A stretch of DNA of 64,000 nucleotides from Flavobacterium sp. HJ-32-4 (lineage in GTDB: Bacteria > Bacteroidota > Bacteroidia > Flavobacteriales > Flavobacteriaceae): assembly GCF_022532105.1 (NCBI RefSeq), contig NZ_CP092832.1, forward strand, positions 1,455,001-1,519,000, in the 5' to 3' direction. Positions within the stretch are counted from its first letter, which is position 1. Each line of letters opens with the position of its first letter. Below, piece after piece: positions 28,993 to 36,104 of the stretch. Both the position numbers and the translations under genes were made by a program. The notes beneath the pieces are model-generated. The model searched no databases and was not told the origin of the DNA. It saw only the letters and a list, made by a program, of their open reading frames with translations.

Positions 28993-29069
28993 CAAGACCC
29001 AGAACTATGAACCAAGAACCATCAACCAAGAACCATCAACCATTAACCAAGAACCACCAACCAAGAACT
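28993..29069. repeat. 7-bp tandem repeat array, AAGAACC type (11 units)
   Basis: Eleven contiguous heptamers: AAGAACC, ATCAACC, ATTAACC, ACCAACC and variants. On the other strand they read GGTTCTT/GGTTGAT and are thus the same family as the array at 15873-15991, in inverted orientation. The two arrays bracket the T9SS giant gene and its triplet. Confidence 0.85.
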
Positions 29070-29165
29070 CCTTCCCGCGTGAGGGATTGGAGCGATTGTT
29101 TGAGCTCGGCGGCGGCGTGTAACGACGGCGGCAGCGAGTGCGGAAAGCCCGACGGCGCCCTGTTT

Positions 29166-29346
29166 GAGTGGGCAGTAGGCAGTGGCAGTGGGCAGTGAAA
29201 GTGGGTAGTAGGCAGTGGGTAGTAGGCAGTGGGCGCCGGCACGCCCAAAAATAAAAAGCCCTTTGATAGGTCAATGTTTACAATATCACTGCGACTGTGA
29301 CTGCGACTGCGACTAAAACTGCCCACTGCCTACTGCCCACTGCGAA
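29166..29346. repeat. Paired GGCAGTA/ACTGCCC repeat arrays in inverted orientation
   Basis: The left arm at 29166-29235 consists of GTGGGCA/GTAGGCA-type units. The right arm at 29288-29346 reads ACTGCCC/ACTGCCT plus 6-bp GCGACT units, the reverse complement type. About 50 bp of unrelated sequence lie between. It directly precedes the ECF sigma promoter. Confidence 0.8.
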
Positions 29347-29362
29347 CTTTTTTCCCCCCTCA

Positions 29363-29390
29363 GGCAACTTTTTCGAAAACCTTCCCGTCT
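29363..29390 (+). promoter_or_regulatory. Candidate ECF-type (autoregulated) promoter of the sigma factor operon
   Basis: GGCAACTTTTT (29363-29373) and CGTCT (29386-29390) have the AAC...CGTC layout typical of ECF sigma promoters, with the -35 and -10 elements in register. Because ECF factors often transcribe their own gene, this suggests autoregulation. The expected transcript start, about 29397, lies downstream of the TTG codon at 29392, which makes that codon an unlikely translation start. Confidence 0.55.
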
Positions 29391-29415
29391 TTTGCATTGT
29401 AACGACGAAACAAAC

Positions 29416-29976
29416 GTGAAGATCATTGCCCTACATGCCTCGGATGAGGCGCTGGTGAAAAAAGCGCTGAAGCGCGACCCGGCGGCCGAATACAAGCTCT
29501 ACCGGCGCTATGCGTCGAAGATGCTGAGTGTGTGTCGTTACTATATAAAGGACGTCCATTATGCGGAGGATGTGATGGTGATGGGCTTCACCAAAGCGTT
29601 CGACAAGCTCGATCGGTTTCGTTTTGAGGGAAGCTTCGAGGGTTGGTTGCGGAAGATCATGGTGCGCGAGGCATTGGAATTTCTGCGAAGCCGCCAGCAG
29701 TTACGTTTTTCGGAACTGGAAGAAGCCGAGACGCAGGCCGCGGTGGTCGATGCGCTTGATTTCGATACCGAACGGCTGCAGTTGCTGATCGACGCGCTGC
29801 CGGCCGGATACCGAACGGTCTTGCTGCTGTATGCCGTAGAAGGCTACAGCCACAAGGAGATCGCGGAAACCCTCCGGATCACGGAGAGCACCTCAAAAAG
29901 CCAGCTATTCAAAGCGCGGAAGTTGCTGGCGGAACAGTTCAACCCACACAACGAAAAGCATCATGGCACACGATAA
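29416..29976 (+). CDS. RNA polymerase sigma factor, sigma-70 ECF type
   Basis: A 186-residue extracytoplasmic-function sigma factor. Region 2 includes EYKLYRRYASKMLSVCRYYIKDVHYAEDVMVMGFTKAF with the aromatic/basic face for -10 recognition, then FEGWLRKIMVREALEFLR. Region 4 (LLIDALPAGYRTVLLLYAVEGYSHKEIAETLRITESTSKSQLFKARKLL) is a complete helix-turn-helix. The GTG at 29416 is chosen: it yields VKIIALHASDEALVKKA, which matches the usual start of Flavobacterial homologues, and an upstream TTG at 29392 would overlap the promoter. The gene overlaps its downstream neighbour by 14 bp, as is usual for a sigma/anti-sigma pair. Confidence 0.92.
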   Translation: MKIIALHASDEALVKKALKRDPAAEYKLYRRYASKMLSVCRYYIKDVHYAEDVMVMGFTKAFDKLDRFRFEGSFEGWLRKIMVREALEFLRSRQQLRFSELEEAETQAAVVDALDFDTERLQLLIDALPAGYRTVLLLYAVEGYSHKEIAETLRITESTSKSQLFKARKLLAEQFNPHNEKHHGTR

Positions 29977-30637
29977 TTTTGAAGATCTGTTGAAGCGACG
30001 ACTCGAAGAACGTCGTCTTGAGCCCAGCGAAAACGCCTGGGAACGTATCAATGCCCGGCCCCGCCGCAATCGGTCGCGCCGTCGCGGATTCGTATACACC
30101 GCCGTTGCGGCCAGCCTGTTGCTTTTGATGGGGTGGTTCTGGACGGACCGGCCGGAGACCACCATCGAAAATCGCGTGGTAACAGTACCTGCCGTCGAAC
30201 CGGAAAAGCCGGTAGCGAATACAGCGCCTGTCGTTGTGTCGCCTCGCGTGGTAAAAGAGAAGAAAGAAGGTTGGGCCATGACGACGGTTGTTCCGTCTGC
30301 CGTGCCTGCGGATACCGATCCGCACGTGGTTTCGGAAACCCCATCCGCACCGGCCGCAGCAGCAACGGTGGAAGAGCGGAAGATACAGGAAATCGTTGCG
30401 GAGCTCGACCAACGCCAGCAGCACGGGAAGGCGATCACCGACGCCACGGTCGACTCGCTACTGGCAAATGCCCAACGTGAAATCGCACTTGAAAAACAAC
30501 AACGTTCAGGCACCGACCCAACACGGCTCTTAGCCGAATCTGAAATAGAACTCAACCGCTCGTTCAAAGAACGCGTGTTCACTGCGATCAATAAATTCAG
30601 GAAAGTACGGATCGCCGTTTCATCGAATAACCCTTAA
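29963..30637 (+). CDS. Probable membrane-bound anti-sigma factor
   Basis: A 224-residue protein with a cytoplasmic N-terminal helix (FEDLLKRRLEERRLEPSENAWERI), a basic stop (RPRRNRSRRR) and a single transmembrane helix at about residues 45-61 (FVYTAVAASLLLLMGWFW). A Pro/Val/Ala-rich periplasmic segment and a charged C-terminal helix follow. The zinc-binding HxxxCxxC of ZAS anti-sigma factors is absent. The call rests on position (14-bp overlap with the ECF sigma gene), topology and the xxENAWxxI motif often seen in Flavobacterial anti-sigma-like proteins. Expected role: hold the sigma factor at the membrane until an envelope signal releases it. No close family name was recognised. Confidence 0.65.
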   Translation: MAHDNFEDLLKRRLEERRLEPSENAWERINARPRRNRSRRRGFVYTAVAASLLLLMGWFWTDRPETTIENRVVTVPAVEPEKPVANTAPVVVSPRVVKEKKEGWAMTTVVPSAVPADTDPHVVSETPSAPAAAATVEERKIQEIVAELDQRQQHGKAITDATVDSLLANAQREIALEKQQRSGTDPTRLLAESEIELNRSFKERVFTAINKFRKVRIAVSSNNP

Positions 30638-30648
30638 ATCCATACATC

Positions 30649-31743
30649 ATGCGTAGATTTTTAGTTCTTGCCTTTTTGGCAACCGGTTTTCTCATGCCTC
30701 GTGCTGCCGCACAGTATACACTTAAAGAAAGCGGACTTCCGCTGAATGCCGAACGAACAAAAGCCGACAAGATACTCTCGCTACAGGAAGAAAAAGAGCG
30801 TATCAAGAACTACGAAAAAGACCGGCTGAAAAAAGAAATCGAGCGACTCGATGCGTTGGTCACGAAAGACAGCCTTTCGCCCGCTGAAGCGCAAACCCGA
30901 AAAGAAGAGGCGGCCCGCGCGGCGGCGCTCAACATCGACAACAAAACCGCCATCGTCGACAACCAGATCGCGTTGGTGGAGCGTGACGAATCGTATGAGC
31001 CGAAAGCGAATCGCGGCAGCAGCCTCGAGATTGGGCTTGGTAACGCCTACGACGAACAGGGTAGTATGTTGCTGGGGATTCAATACCGCGCGAACCCACA
31101 TCGTGTGAAATATGACCGTCGCACCTATTCGGATGTGGTGTTGGTCGGCGGTTTGGGGAATGTGATCCGTTCCGGACGGAGTCCGTATGCCACCTGGAAA
31201 AGTCTTTATTCAGAGTTGGGCTTCACGTGGCGTACGCGTTTGCGTAAAAACGACAACTTTTTCCGACTTGCCTACGGACTTTCATTCCAGGTAACGGCGT
31301 TGTCGCCCACCGGAGATCGGTATTTCGTAGACGATTACAACGGCCATACTACGCTGCAGCCGTTTGGGTATCGTCTCAAACAAAATCAAATGTACTTTAC
31401 GAACCTGGTGTTTCCGGTATTCCTGGAATTTGGTAAATCGGAAAAGGTGACCTATCCGGATCGCGTGCGGTATTATATCAATAACAATTTTAAGGCGGGT
31501 ATCGGCGGATATGGCGGGTTCAACATCCGCACAGCGCAACGGTTGAAATGGACGGAGGACGGAAACCGTCGGGAAACCCGGGATATCCAGGATTACAATA
31601 CCAACAACCTGGTGTATGGTGTGGCGGCGTATGTCGGATTCGGTGCGCTGTCACTCTATGCCAAGTATGACCTAAACCCGCTGTTCAAGAATGCGGAAGA
31701 ACGCGAGCGCCTAATGGCCTTCGGATTCCGTATGGATTTTTAG
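30649..31743 (+). CDS. Outer-membrane beta-barrel protein in ECF sigma operon, function unknown
   Basis: A 364-residue exported protein with signal peptide MRRFLVLAFLATGFLMPRAAAQ. Residues 30-110 form a highly charged alpha-helical or coiled-coil segment (ILSLQEEKERIKNYEKDRLKKEIERLDAL). From about residue 120 the sequence alternates in the manner of a small outer-membrane barrel (SLEIGLGNAYDEQG, FTWRTRLRKNDNFFRLAYGLSFQV) and ends in a terminal phenylalanine (GFRMDF), the usual barrel signature. It follows the probable anti-sigma gene by 11 bp and is likely to be controlled by the sigma factor. It may be an envelope sensor or a member of the regulon; no substrate can be named. Confidence 0.75.
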   Translation: MRRFLVLAFLATGFLMPRAAAQYTLKESGLPLNAERTKADKILSLQEEKERIKNYEKDRLKKEIERLDALVTKDSLSPAEAQTRKEEAARAAALNIDNKTAIVDNQIALVERDESYEPKANRGSSLEIGLGNAYDEQGSMLLGIQYRANPHRVKYDRRTYSDVVLVGGLGNVIRSGRSPYATWKSLYSELGFTWRTRLRKNDNFFRLAYGLSFQVTALSPTGDRYFVDDYNGHTTLQPFGYRLKQNQMYFTNLVFPVFLEFGKSEKVTYPDRVRYYINNNFKAGIGGYGGFNIRTAQRLKWTEDGNRRETRDIQDYNTNNLVYGVAAYVGFGALSLYAKYDLNPLFKNAEERERLMAFGFRMDF

Positions 31744-31750
31744 TCGTAAT

Positions 31751-31792
31751 CACTGACCACCGACCACTAACTACTGACTACCAACCATTAGT
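31751..31792. repeat. 7-bp tandem repeat (about 6 units), CACTGAC type
   Basis: CACTGAC, CACCGAC, CACTAAC, TACTGAC, TACCAAC, CATTAGT in unbroken 7-bp register. The array starts just after the outer-membrane protein gene and runs into the last codons of the convergent permease gene. Confidence 0.75.
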
Positions 31793-33023
31793 CAAACCGG
31801 ATGGCTTTCACCGGCGAGATTTTCGTAATGACCCACGAGGGAATGACCAAAACCAACAGGCAGATGCCCACGGTGATGACATTGAGCAGCAGGATGTAGA
31901 TCCAGTCGAGGTTCACGGGTGCCGTGGTCACATAATAACTCTCGGGGTCGAGGCGGATGATACCGGTGTATTTTTGGAGAAGCAGCAAACCGATTGCGAT
32001 TCCATTGCCGAGCAGTAGTCCGCGCAGGATGAGGTGGAAGGCATTATACAGGAAAATTTTCCGGATCGACCAATTCGACGCTCCCATCGCTTTTAGGATG
32101 CCAATCATCCGGGTGCGTTCCAGAATCAGGACGAGCAGTGCCACCACCATATCAATGGTCGATACCACGATCATGATGCCGATGATAACCAGGATGTTGA
32201 AATCGAAGAGTTTCACCCATTCGAAGAGATAGGCGTATTTGTCGGCTATCGTCCGACTGCGCAGGAAGGATCCGGTGGCGTTGTATACTTCCCGTCCTTT
32301 TTCTTCCATCTGGCCGAAATCATCGAGGAAGACTTCGAAAGCGCCGACTTCATCCGGTCGCCATTTGTTCATTCTCTGTATGTGCCGGATGTCGCCGATT
32401 ACAAACGTGCCGTCGATTTCCTGGAAACCGGAATTGAAGATGCCCACCACGGTAAACACCCGAAGGTTGGGCATTTTCCAGCTATTGTCTTTCATGAAAT
32501 AGGTCGTGAAGCGGTCGCCGGGTTTGAGTTTCAGTCGGTCGGCCAGGTATTGAGGCAGCAGCACTTCGGCGTTGAGGTTGTGTTTGACGTTAGGCATACG
32601 GCCCGCTACGAGGTATTCGGCGATGTTGCTCCAGTCATATTCCTTTCCGACGCCTTTGAAGATAATGCCTTCGAAATCGGTCGCCGTTCGGATGATGCCC
32701 GCCTTGGTCGCCACGGCCTGCACATGGTGAATGCCGGATACGCCGGTGAAGGTCGGATAAAACGACTGGTGTGTGGAAATCGGTGTTGCGGTAATCTCTG
32801 ACTGGTTGTCTTCGAAGTTCGAGATCAGGATGTGCCCGTTGAACGCGGCCAGTTTCGCCCGGATTTTCTGTTGGAGGCCGGTGCCGGTCGCGACGGATAC
32901 CACCATCATCGCCATAGAGATGGCAATGGCCCACACCGCGATTTTTATTATCGGTGAAGATATGCTACTTTTGCCACTTTTGGCGGCCACAAGCCTTTTG
33001 GCAATGAAATACTCCGGATTCAA
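31788..33023 (-). CDS. FtsX/LolC-E-type ABC transporter permease
   Basis: A 411-residue inner-membrane permease with the MacB/LolC layout. Transmembrane helix 1 is at about residues 27-47 (IIKIAVWAIAISMAMMVVSVATG). A periplasmic MacB-like core covers about 55-260, followed by three helices in the FtsX domain (FNILVIIGIMIVVSTIDMVVALLVLIL; FHLILRGLLLGNGIAIGLLLL; IYILLLNVITVGICLLVLVI). ERTRMIGILKAMGAS is the conserved coupling region after helix 2. It resembles LolC/LolE lipoprotein-release permeases, but no ATPase gene is adjacent, so the substrate is inferred. It is divergent from the DUF1343 gene, 56 bp apart. Confidence 0.88.
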   Translation of the reverse strand: MNPEYFIAKRLVAAKSGKSSISSPIIKIAVWAIAISMAMMVVSVATGTGLQQKIRAKLAAFNGHILISNFEDNQSEITATPISTHQSFYPTFTGVSGIHHVQAVATKAGIIRTATDFEGIIFKGVGKEYDWSNIAEYLVAGRMPNVKHNLNAEVLLPQYLADRLKLKPGDRFTTYFMKDNSWKMPNLRVFTVVGIFNSGFQEIDGTFVIGDIRHIQRMNKWRPDEVGAFEVFLDDFGQMEEKGREVYNATGSFLRSRTIADKYAYLFEWVKLFDFNILVIIGIMIVVSTIDMVVALLVLILERTRMIGILKAMGASNWSIRKIFLYNAFHLILRGLLLGNGIAIGLLLLQKYTGIIRLDPESYYVTTAPVNLDWIYILLLNVITVGICLLVLVIPSWVITKISPVKAIRFD

Positions 33024-33043
33024 AGGGGTGGTTTATCAGGTAC

Positions 33044-33051
33044 CAAAAATA
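33044..33051 (-). promoter_or_regulatory. Candidate -7 box of the permease gene
   Basis: Reads TATTTTTG on the minus strand (TAnnTTTG), 20 nt before the start codon. The -33 position is weak. Confidence 0.4.
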
Positions 33052-33079
33052 CGCTTTTTGGGCGAACGCCGCGACAACC

Positions 33080-34372
33080 ATGACCCGTATACGTAGCTAT
33101 TTTACTGACAGGAAACCCCTCGCTGCCCGACAGCTGATGTGGGCATTGGTGTCGTGCGTGTGTATGGCGTCGTGTGTCACCCGGAAGTCAACGGTGCATA
33201 CCAAGACGGTAAAGCCCACCGAAACCACCGCTGCGGTTGAAACCGATACGGTGTCGCATATCATCCGCAACACGGCACCGGATACCGGTAAGATACTAAC
33301 GGGGGCCGATAACTTTGATGGGTTTTCCGCGCTTCTGAAAAACAAACGTGTTGGAATCGTCACCAACCAAAGTGGACTCCGCTCGGACAGCGAGCATATC
33401 GTCGATTATCTGGCGTCGCGCACCCAACTAGTGAAGATTTTCGCGCCCGAACACGGATTTCGTGGCACCGCGGATGCCGGTGAGACGATTGTAGATGGGA
33501 AGGACGTGCGTACCGGGCTTCCGATCGTGTCCATCTATGGCGACAACAAGAAACCCAAACCGGCCCAACTGCATGATGTGGATGTCATGGTATTCGACCT
33601 GCAGGATGTTGGCGTCCGGTTCTTTACCTATATCTCGACACTGCATTATGTGATGGAGGCGTGTGCCGAAAACCACATCCCGTTGATCGTACTCGACCGG
33701 CCGAACCCGAACGGACATATCGTTGATGGCCCGATGTTGGAGCCTGAAAACCGGAGTTTTGTTGGGATGCACACCATTCCGGTGCTGCATGGTATGACTA
33801 TCGGTGAGTACGCCCGGATGATCAACGGCGAAAAATGGCTGAAAGATGGCATCCAATGTGAACTTGAAATCGTGACCTGTGCATCGTATACGCATGACAA
33901 ACCGTATTCTATCCTAATAAAACCATCGCCGAACCTGCCGAATGACAAGGCCATCAACCTCTACGCCAGTATCTGTCTTTTTGAAGGTACGAACGTGAGC
34001 GTGGGACGGGGCACCGAGCGACAGTTCCAGGTGTATGGTTCGCCGTATCTTCCGTATTCCGGTTATTGTTTTATACCATCGCCCAACGTGGGTGCGAAAG
34101 ATCCGCTGTATAACGGACGCGAATGCAATGGCGAGGACTTGTTGAATTACCCGCGTCTTGACCGACTGGAGCTCAAGTGGCTGATACGGGCGTATAACGA
34201 AACCGAAGACAAGTCGAAGTTCTTCAACTCGTATTTCACGAAACTGGCGGGCACGACCAAACTCCGTGAACAGGTCGAAGCCGGCATGACCGCCGCCGAG
34301 ATTCGCGCGAGTTGGGAAGGTGGCCTGATCGAATTCCGAAAAGTCAGGGAAAAGTACCTGATTTACCCATAA
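33080..34372 (+). CDS. DUF1343 (NamZ-like exo-beta-N-acetylmuramidase) lipoprotein
   Basis: A 430-residue protein, probably a lipoprotein: a short basic lead, a hydrophobic segment and an MASC lipobox near residue 32. The DUF1343 domain fills the rest: GIVTNQSGL near residue 92, IFAPEHGFRGTADAGE, VMVFDLQDVGVRFFTYIST, LDRPNPNGHIVDGP and NVSVGRGTERQFQ. The founding characterised member, NamZ, removes MurNAc from the non-reducing end of peptidoglycan fragments, so a role in cell-wall recycling in the periplasm is likely. Histidine and glutamate of APEHGF are present. An alternative start at the internal Met before WALVSCVC would shorten the n-region. A strong terminator follows. Confidence 0.9.
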   Translation: MTRIRSYFTDRKPLAARQLMWALVSCVCMASCVTRKSTVHTKTVKPTETTAAVETDTVSHIIRNTAPDTGKILTGADNFDGFSALLKNKRVGIVTNQSGLRSDSEHIVDYLASRTQLVKIFAPEHGFRGTADAGETIVDGKDVRTGLPIVSIYGDNKKPKPAQLHDVDVMVFDLQDVGVRFFTYISTLHYVMEACAENHIPLIVLDRPNPNGHIVDGPMLEPENRSFVGMHTIPVLHGMTIGEYARMINGEKWLKDGIQCELEIVTCASYTHDKPYSILIKPSPNLPNDKAINLYASICLFEGTNVSVGRGTERQFQVYGSPYLPYSGYCFIPSPNVGAKDPLYNGRECNGEDLLNYPRLDRLELKWLIRAYNETEDKSKFFNSYFTKLAGTTKLREQVEAGMTAAEIRASWEGGLIEFRKVREKYLIYP

Positions 34373-34373
34373 C

Positions 34374-34407
34374 AAAAAGGAGGACAAGTGTCCTCCCTTT
34401 CTTTTTT
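34374..34407 (+). terminator. Intrinsic terminator after the DUF1343 gene
   Basis: Stem GGAGGACA (34379-34386) and TGTCCTCC (34389-34396) is followed by CTTTCTTTTTT. A run of A before the stem may allow use on the other strand too. Confidence 0.8.
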
Positions 34408-34538
34408 AGCCGTTTAGGTACGTGCGTTTTTGCTCGGAAGCCCGTCAACCCCTTAATCGGGTTCCTCACACCCGCAGCCCGGCCTGACGGTATAGAGTCG
34501 GTTAGGGGGGCAAAAGGTTGCCATGGGGATCCATTTTT

Positions 34539-35291
34539 TTACTCGTCGAAAACTACTTCCCGTTTCGGTTTGGCTGGATTGTTTTCCCGATACAGCATCC
34601 GGCCCAGTGCGCCGGTATCGCCGAGTGCGCGACCTTTGATCAGCCAGGCCGTGCCGAAGAAAAACAGCGACAGGGCTTCGCATACGAGTGTGGCATACGG
34701 TATTTTCCATATACCGGAAATCGGAATGGCAAGAATGAAGAGGATGATGGCGCCCCCGCAAAACCGGTAGATATTATTCTCATTGAATATACTTTTCGGA
34801 GTGGCCGTTTCCTTCGCCTGCCCAAGCGTGAAGACGTTGATGGCCAATAACGCAAAGATACCGAAGAGGCTTCCGGCGAAGAAATAATGTAAGCCACCCA
34901 GCCAGGCGTCCGTAAGCGGAATCAGGGTATAGATCTTTTGCGCCGGATCGTCGGGGTTGGTTGGCACCATCGCCACGCCAAAAGCCATCACGCCGGCGAT
35001 ATTCGTCAGCAGGTTGTCATTTCTCCAGAAAGACGGGTTGCTGTAGCCTCTGTAGCGAATCAGGAAGAGTCCGACGGCACACAGCGTTCCGGTGAAGATC
35101 TCGCGGAGGTTGGTGTAATAATAATGGCTTATCGAGTGCTGCACGGCGGTTTGGAAAAACCCGATGCCCGAAAGCAGCACCAGCACAATCGGCAGCCCGA
35201 TGCCCAGGTATCCGATCGAACGCCGGATGCGACGGTAGGTGTCGACGTCGTACGTTTGGACGGTAATGGATTCTTTTACAACGATTTCCAT
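34539..35291 (-). CDS. Polytopic membrane protein of unknown function
   Basis: A 250-residue integral membrane protein. Six hydrophobic helices are visible at about residues 27-47, 65-80, 97-112, 131-154, 180-199 and 203-221. Between helices 1 and 2 a conserved-looking QHSISHYYYTNLREIF segment contains histidines and tyrosines that could line a binding site. WRNDNLLTN and MVPTNPDDPAQKIYTLIPLTDAWLGGLHY follow. The HSISHYYY motif and topology resemble DUF998-type proteins, but I cannot assign a family firmly. No partner gene is adjacent; a long repeat region lies upstream. Confidence 0.7.
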   Translation of the reverse strand: MEIVVKESITVQTYDVDTYRRIRRSIGYLGIGLPIVLVLLSGIGFFQTAVQHSISHYYYTNLREIFTGTLCAVGLFLIRYRGYSNPSFWRNDNLLTNIAGVMAFGVAMVPTNPDDPAQKIYTLIPLTDAWLGGLHYFFAGSLFGIFALLAINVFTLGQAKETATPKSIFNENNIYRFCGGAIILFILAIPISGIWKIPYATLVCEALSLFFFGTAWLIKGRALGDTGALGRMLYRENNPAKPKREVVFDE

Positions 35292-35369
35292 AGTATGATG
35301 TTTGGTTGGTTCTCCAAATAGACGATTATTTTAGGAGGAAAACAATAGGTAGAAATACGGGAAATAGGG

Positions 35370-35547
35370 GTTAGGAATTAGGAGTTGGGAGTTAGGGTGA
35401 AGTCGCAGTCGCAGTCGCAGAAGTTGGCAGTGGCAGTAGGCAGTAGGCAGTAGTCAGTAGTCAGTAGACAGTAAGCAGTGGGCAGTGGGCAGTGACAGTA
35501 GGCAGTGGCAGTTGGCAGTGACAGTAGGCAGTAAGCAGTTGGCACTC
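35370..35547. repeat. Long degenerate 7-bp repeat array, GGCAGTA type
   Basis: It starts with GTTAGGA/ATTAGGA/GTTGGGA heptamers (35370-35398) and passes through AGTCGC hexamers (35401-35418). About 130 bp of GGCAGTA, GGGCAGT, GTCAGTA and GACAGTA units follow. It lies between the membrane protein gene and the first operator of the regulon and contains no gene. Confidence 0.85.
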
Positions 35548-35578
35548 TCAATCACTTTTTCGCTCCGCTGCTCCGCCG

Positions 35579-35618
35579 CTCAGGTGCTCAGGGACTCAGG
35601 GACTCAGGCGCTCAGGAA
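35579..35618. repeat. 8-bp tandem repeat (5 units), CTCAGGGA type
   Basis: CTCAGGTG, CTCAGGGA twice, CTCAGGCG, CTCAGGAA in perfect 8-bp register, ending 14 bp before operator site A. Confidence 0.85.
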
Positions 35619-35632
35619 CCCTCCCTCCCCCC

Positions 35633-35683
35633 AAAATACGACATTCTACGTATTTTCCCACCTTTCCATTCCGTCTACGTTTG
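35633..35683 (+). promoter_or_regulatory. Regulon operator site A plus promoter
   Basis: A 24-bp palindrome AAAATACG-ACATTCTA-CGTATTTT spans 35633-35656. Exactly 19 nt later comes TACGTTTG (35676-35683), a full match to the -7 consensus. The last four bases of the palindrome sit where the -33 box should be. It is upstream of the small secreted protein gene. The predicted transcript start supports the ATG at 35707 over the ATG at 35686. Confidence 0.8.
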
Positions 35684-35706
35684 TCATGTCACTAAAAACC
35701 AAACAC

Positions 35707-36081
35707 ATGAAAAACGTTACCCTCACTTTATTTGTGCTGTTGTCGCTGGCCTTGACGCCGCGTGCGATGGCCCAGCGTCCGGTGTTGACCGATGAGGAGG
35801 CCGTGAACGAAATGGTCACCAAAGAGGTCGACGAGATGTTCCACTCGGAAGAGTTCCTCAAGAAAAAGAACAAGAAGTTCCCCGCGGTGAAAGGCTACAT
35901 GGTCATCGACATCGGCGTGGTGCAAAACGGCAAGGTGTCGACGTTCTTCAAAGTCGACAGCGACATCCGCGACATCGACTTCATCAACTGGATGTCCTCT
36001 TATATCCTCGAACACAAATTCCGCTTCAAACTCCAGAAGCAGCAACGCTACAAAATCCGCTACAACGCGGCCTTCGAATAA
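35707..36081 (+). CDS. Small secreted protein of unknown function
   Basis: A 124-residue exported protein. The ATG at 35707 gives signal peptide MKNVTLTLFVLLSLALTPRA ending AMAQ. A start seven codons earlier would lie on top of the predicted transcript start. The mature part begins with acidic, helical sequence (LTDEEAVNEMVTKEVDEMFHSEEFLKKKNKK). It then has a beta segment (GYMVIDIGVVQNGKVSTFFKVDSDIRDIDFINWMS) and a basic C-terminus. The GVVQNGKVSTFFKV phrase recalls the TonB C-terminal or energy-transducer-like fold, but this is only a resemblance. It lies directly behind operator site A and 23 bp ahead of the PQQ-like propeller gene, so both should be co-transcribed under the same regulator. 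Confidence 0.75.
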   Translation: MKNVTLTLFVLLSLALTPRAMAQRPVLTDEEAVNEMVTKEVDEMFHSEEFLKKKNKKFPAVKGYMVIDIGVVQNGKVSTFFKVDSDIRDIDFINWMSSYILEHKFRFKLQKQQRYKIRYNAAFE

Positions 36082-36104
36082 TCCTACCTAAAAATCACTA
36101 AAAA

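Noticed and set aside
29392..29415. TTG at 29392 as start of the ECF sigma factor
   Set aside because: It sits at or before the expected transcript start of the ECF-type promoter, and the conserved N-terminus begins at the GTG at 29416.
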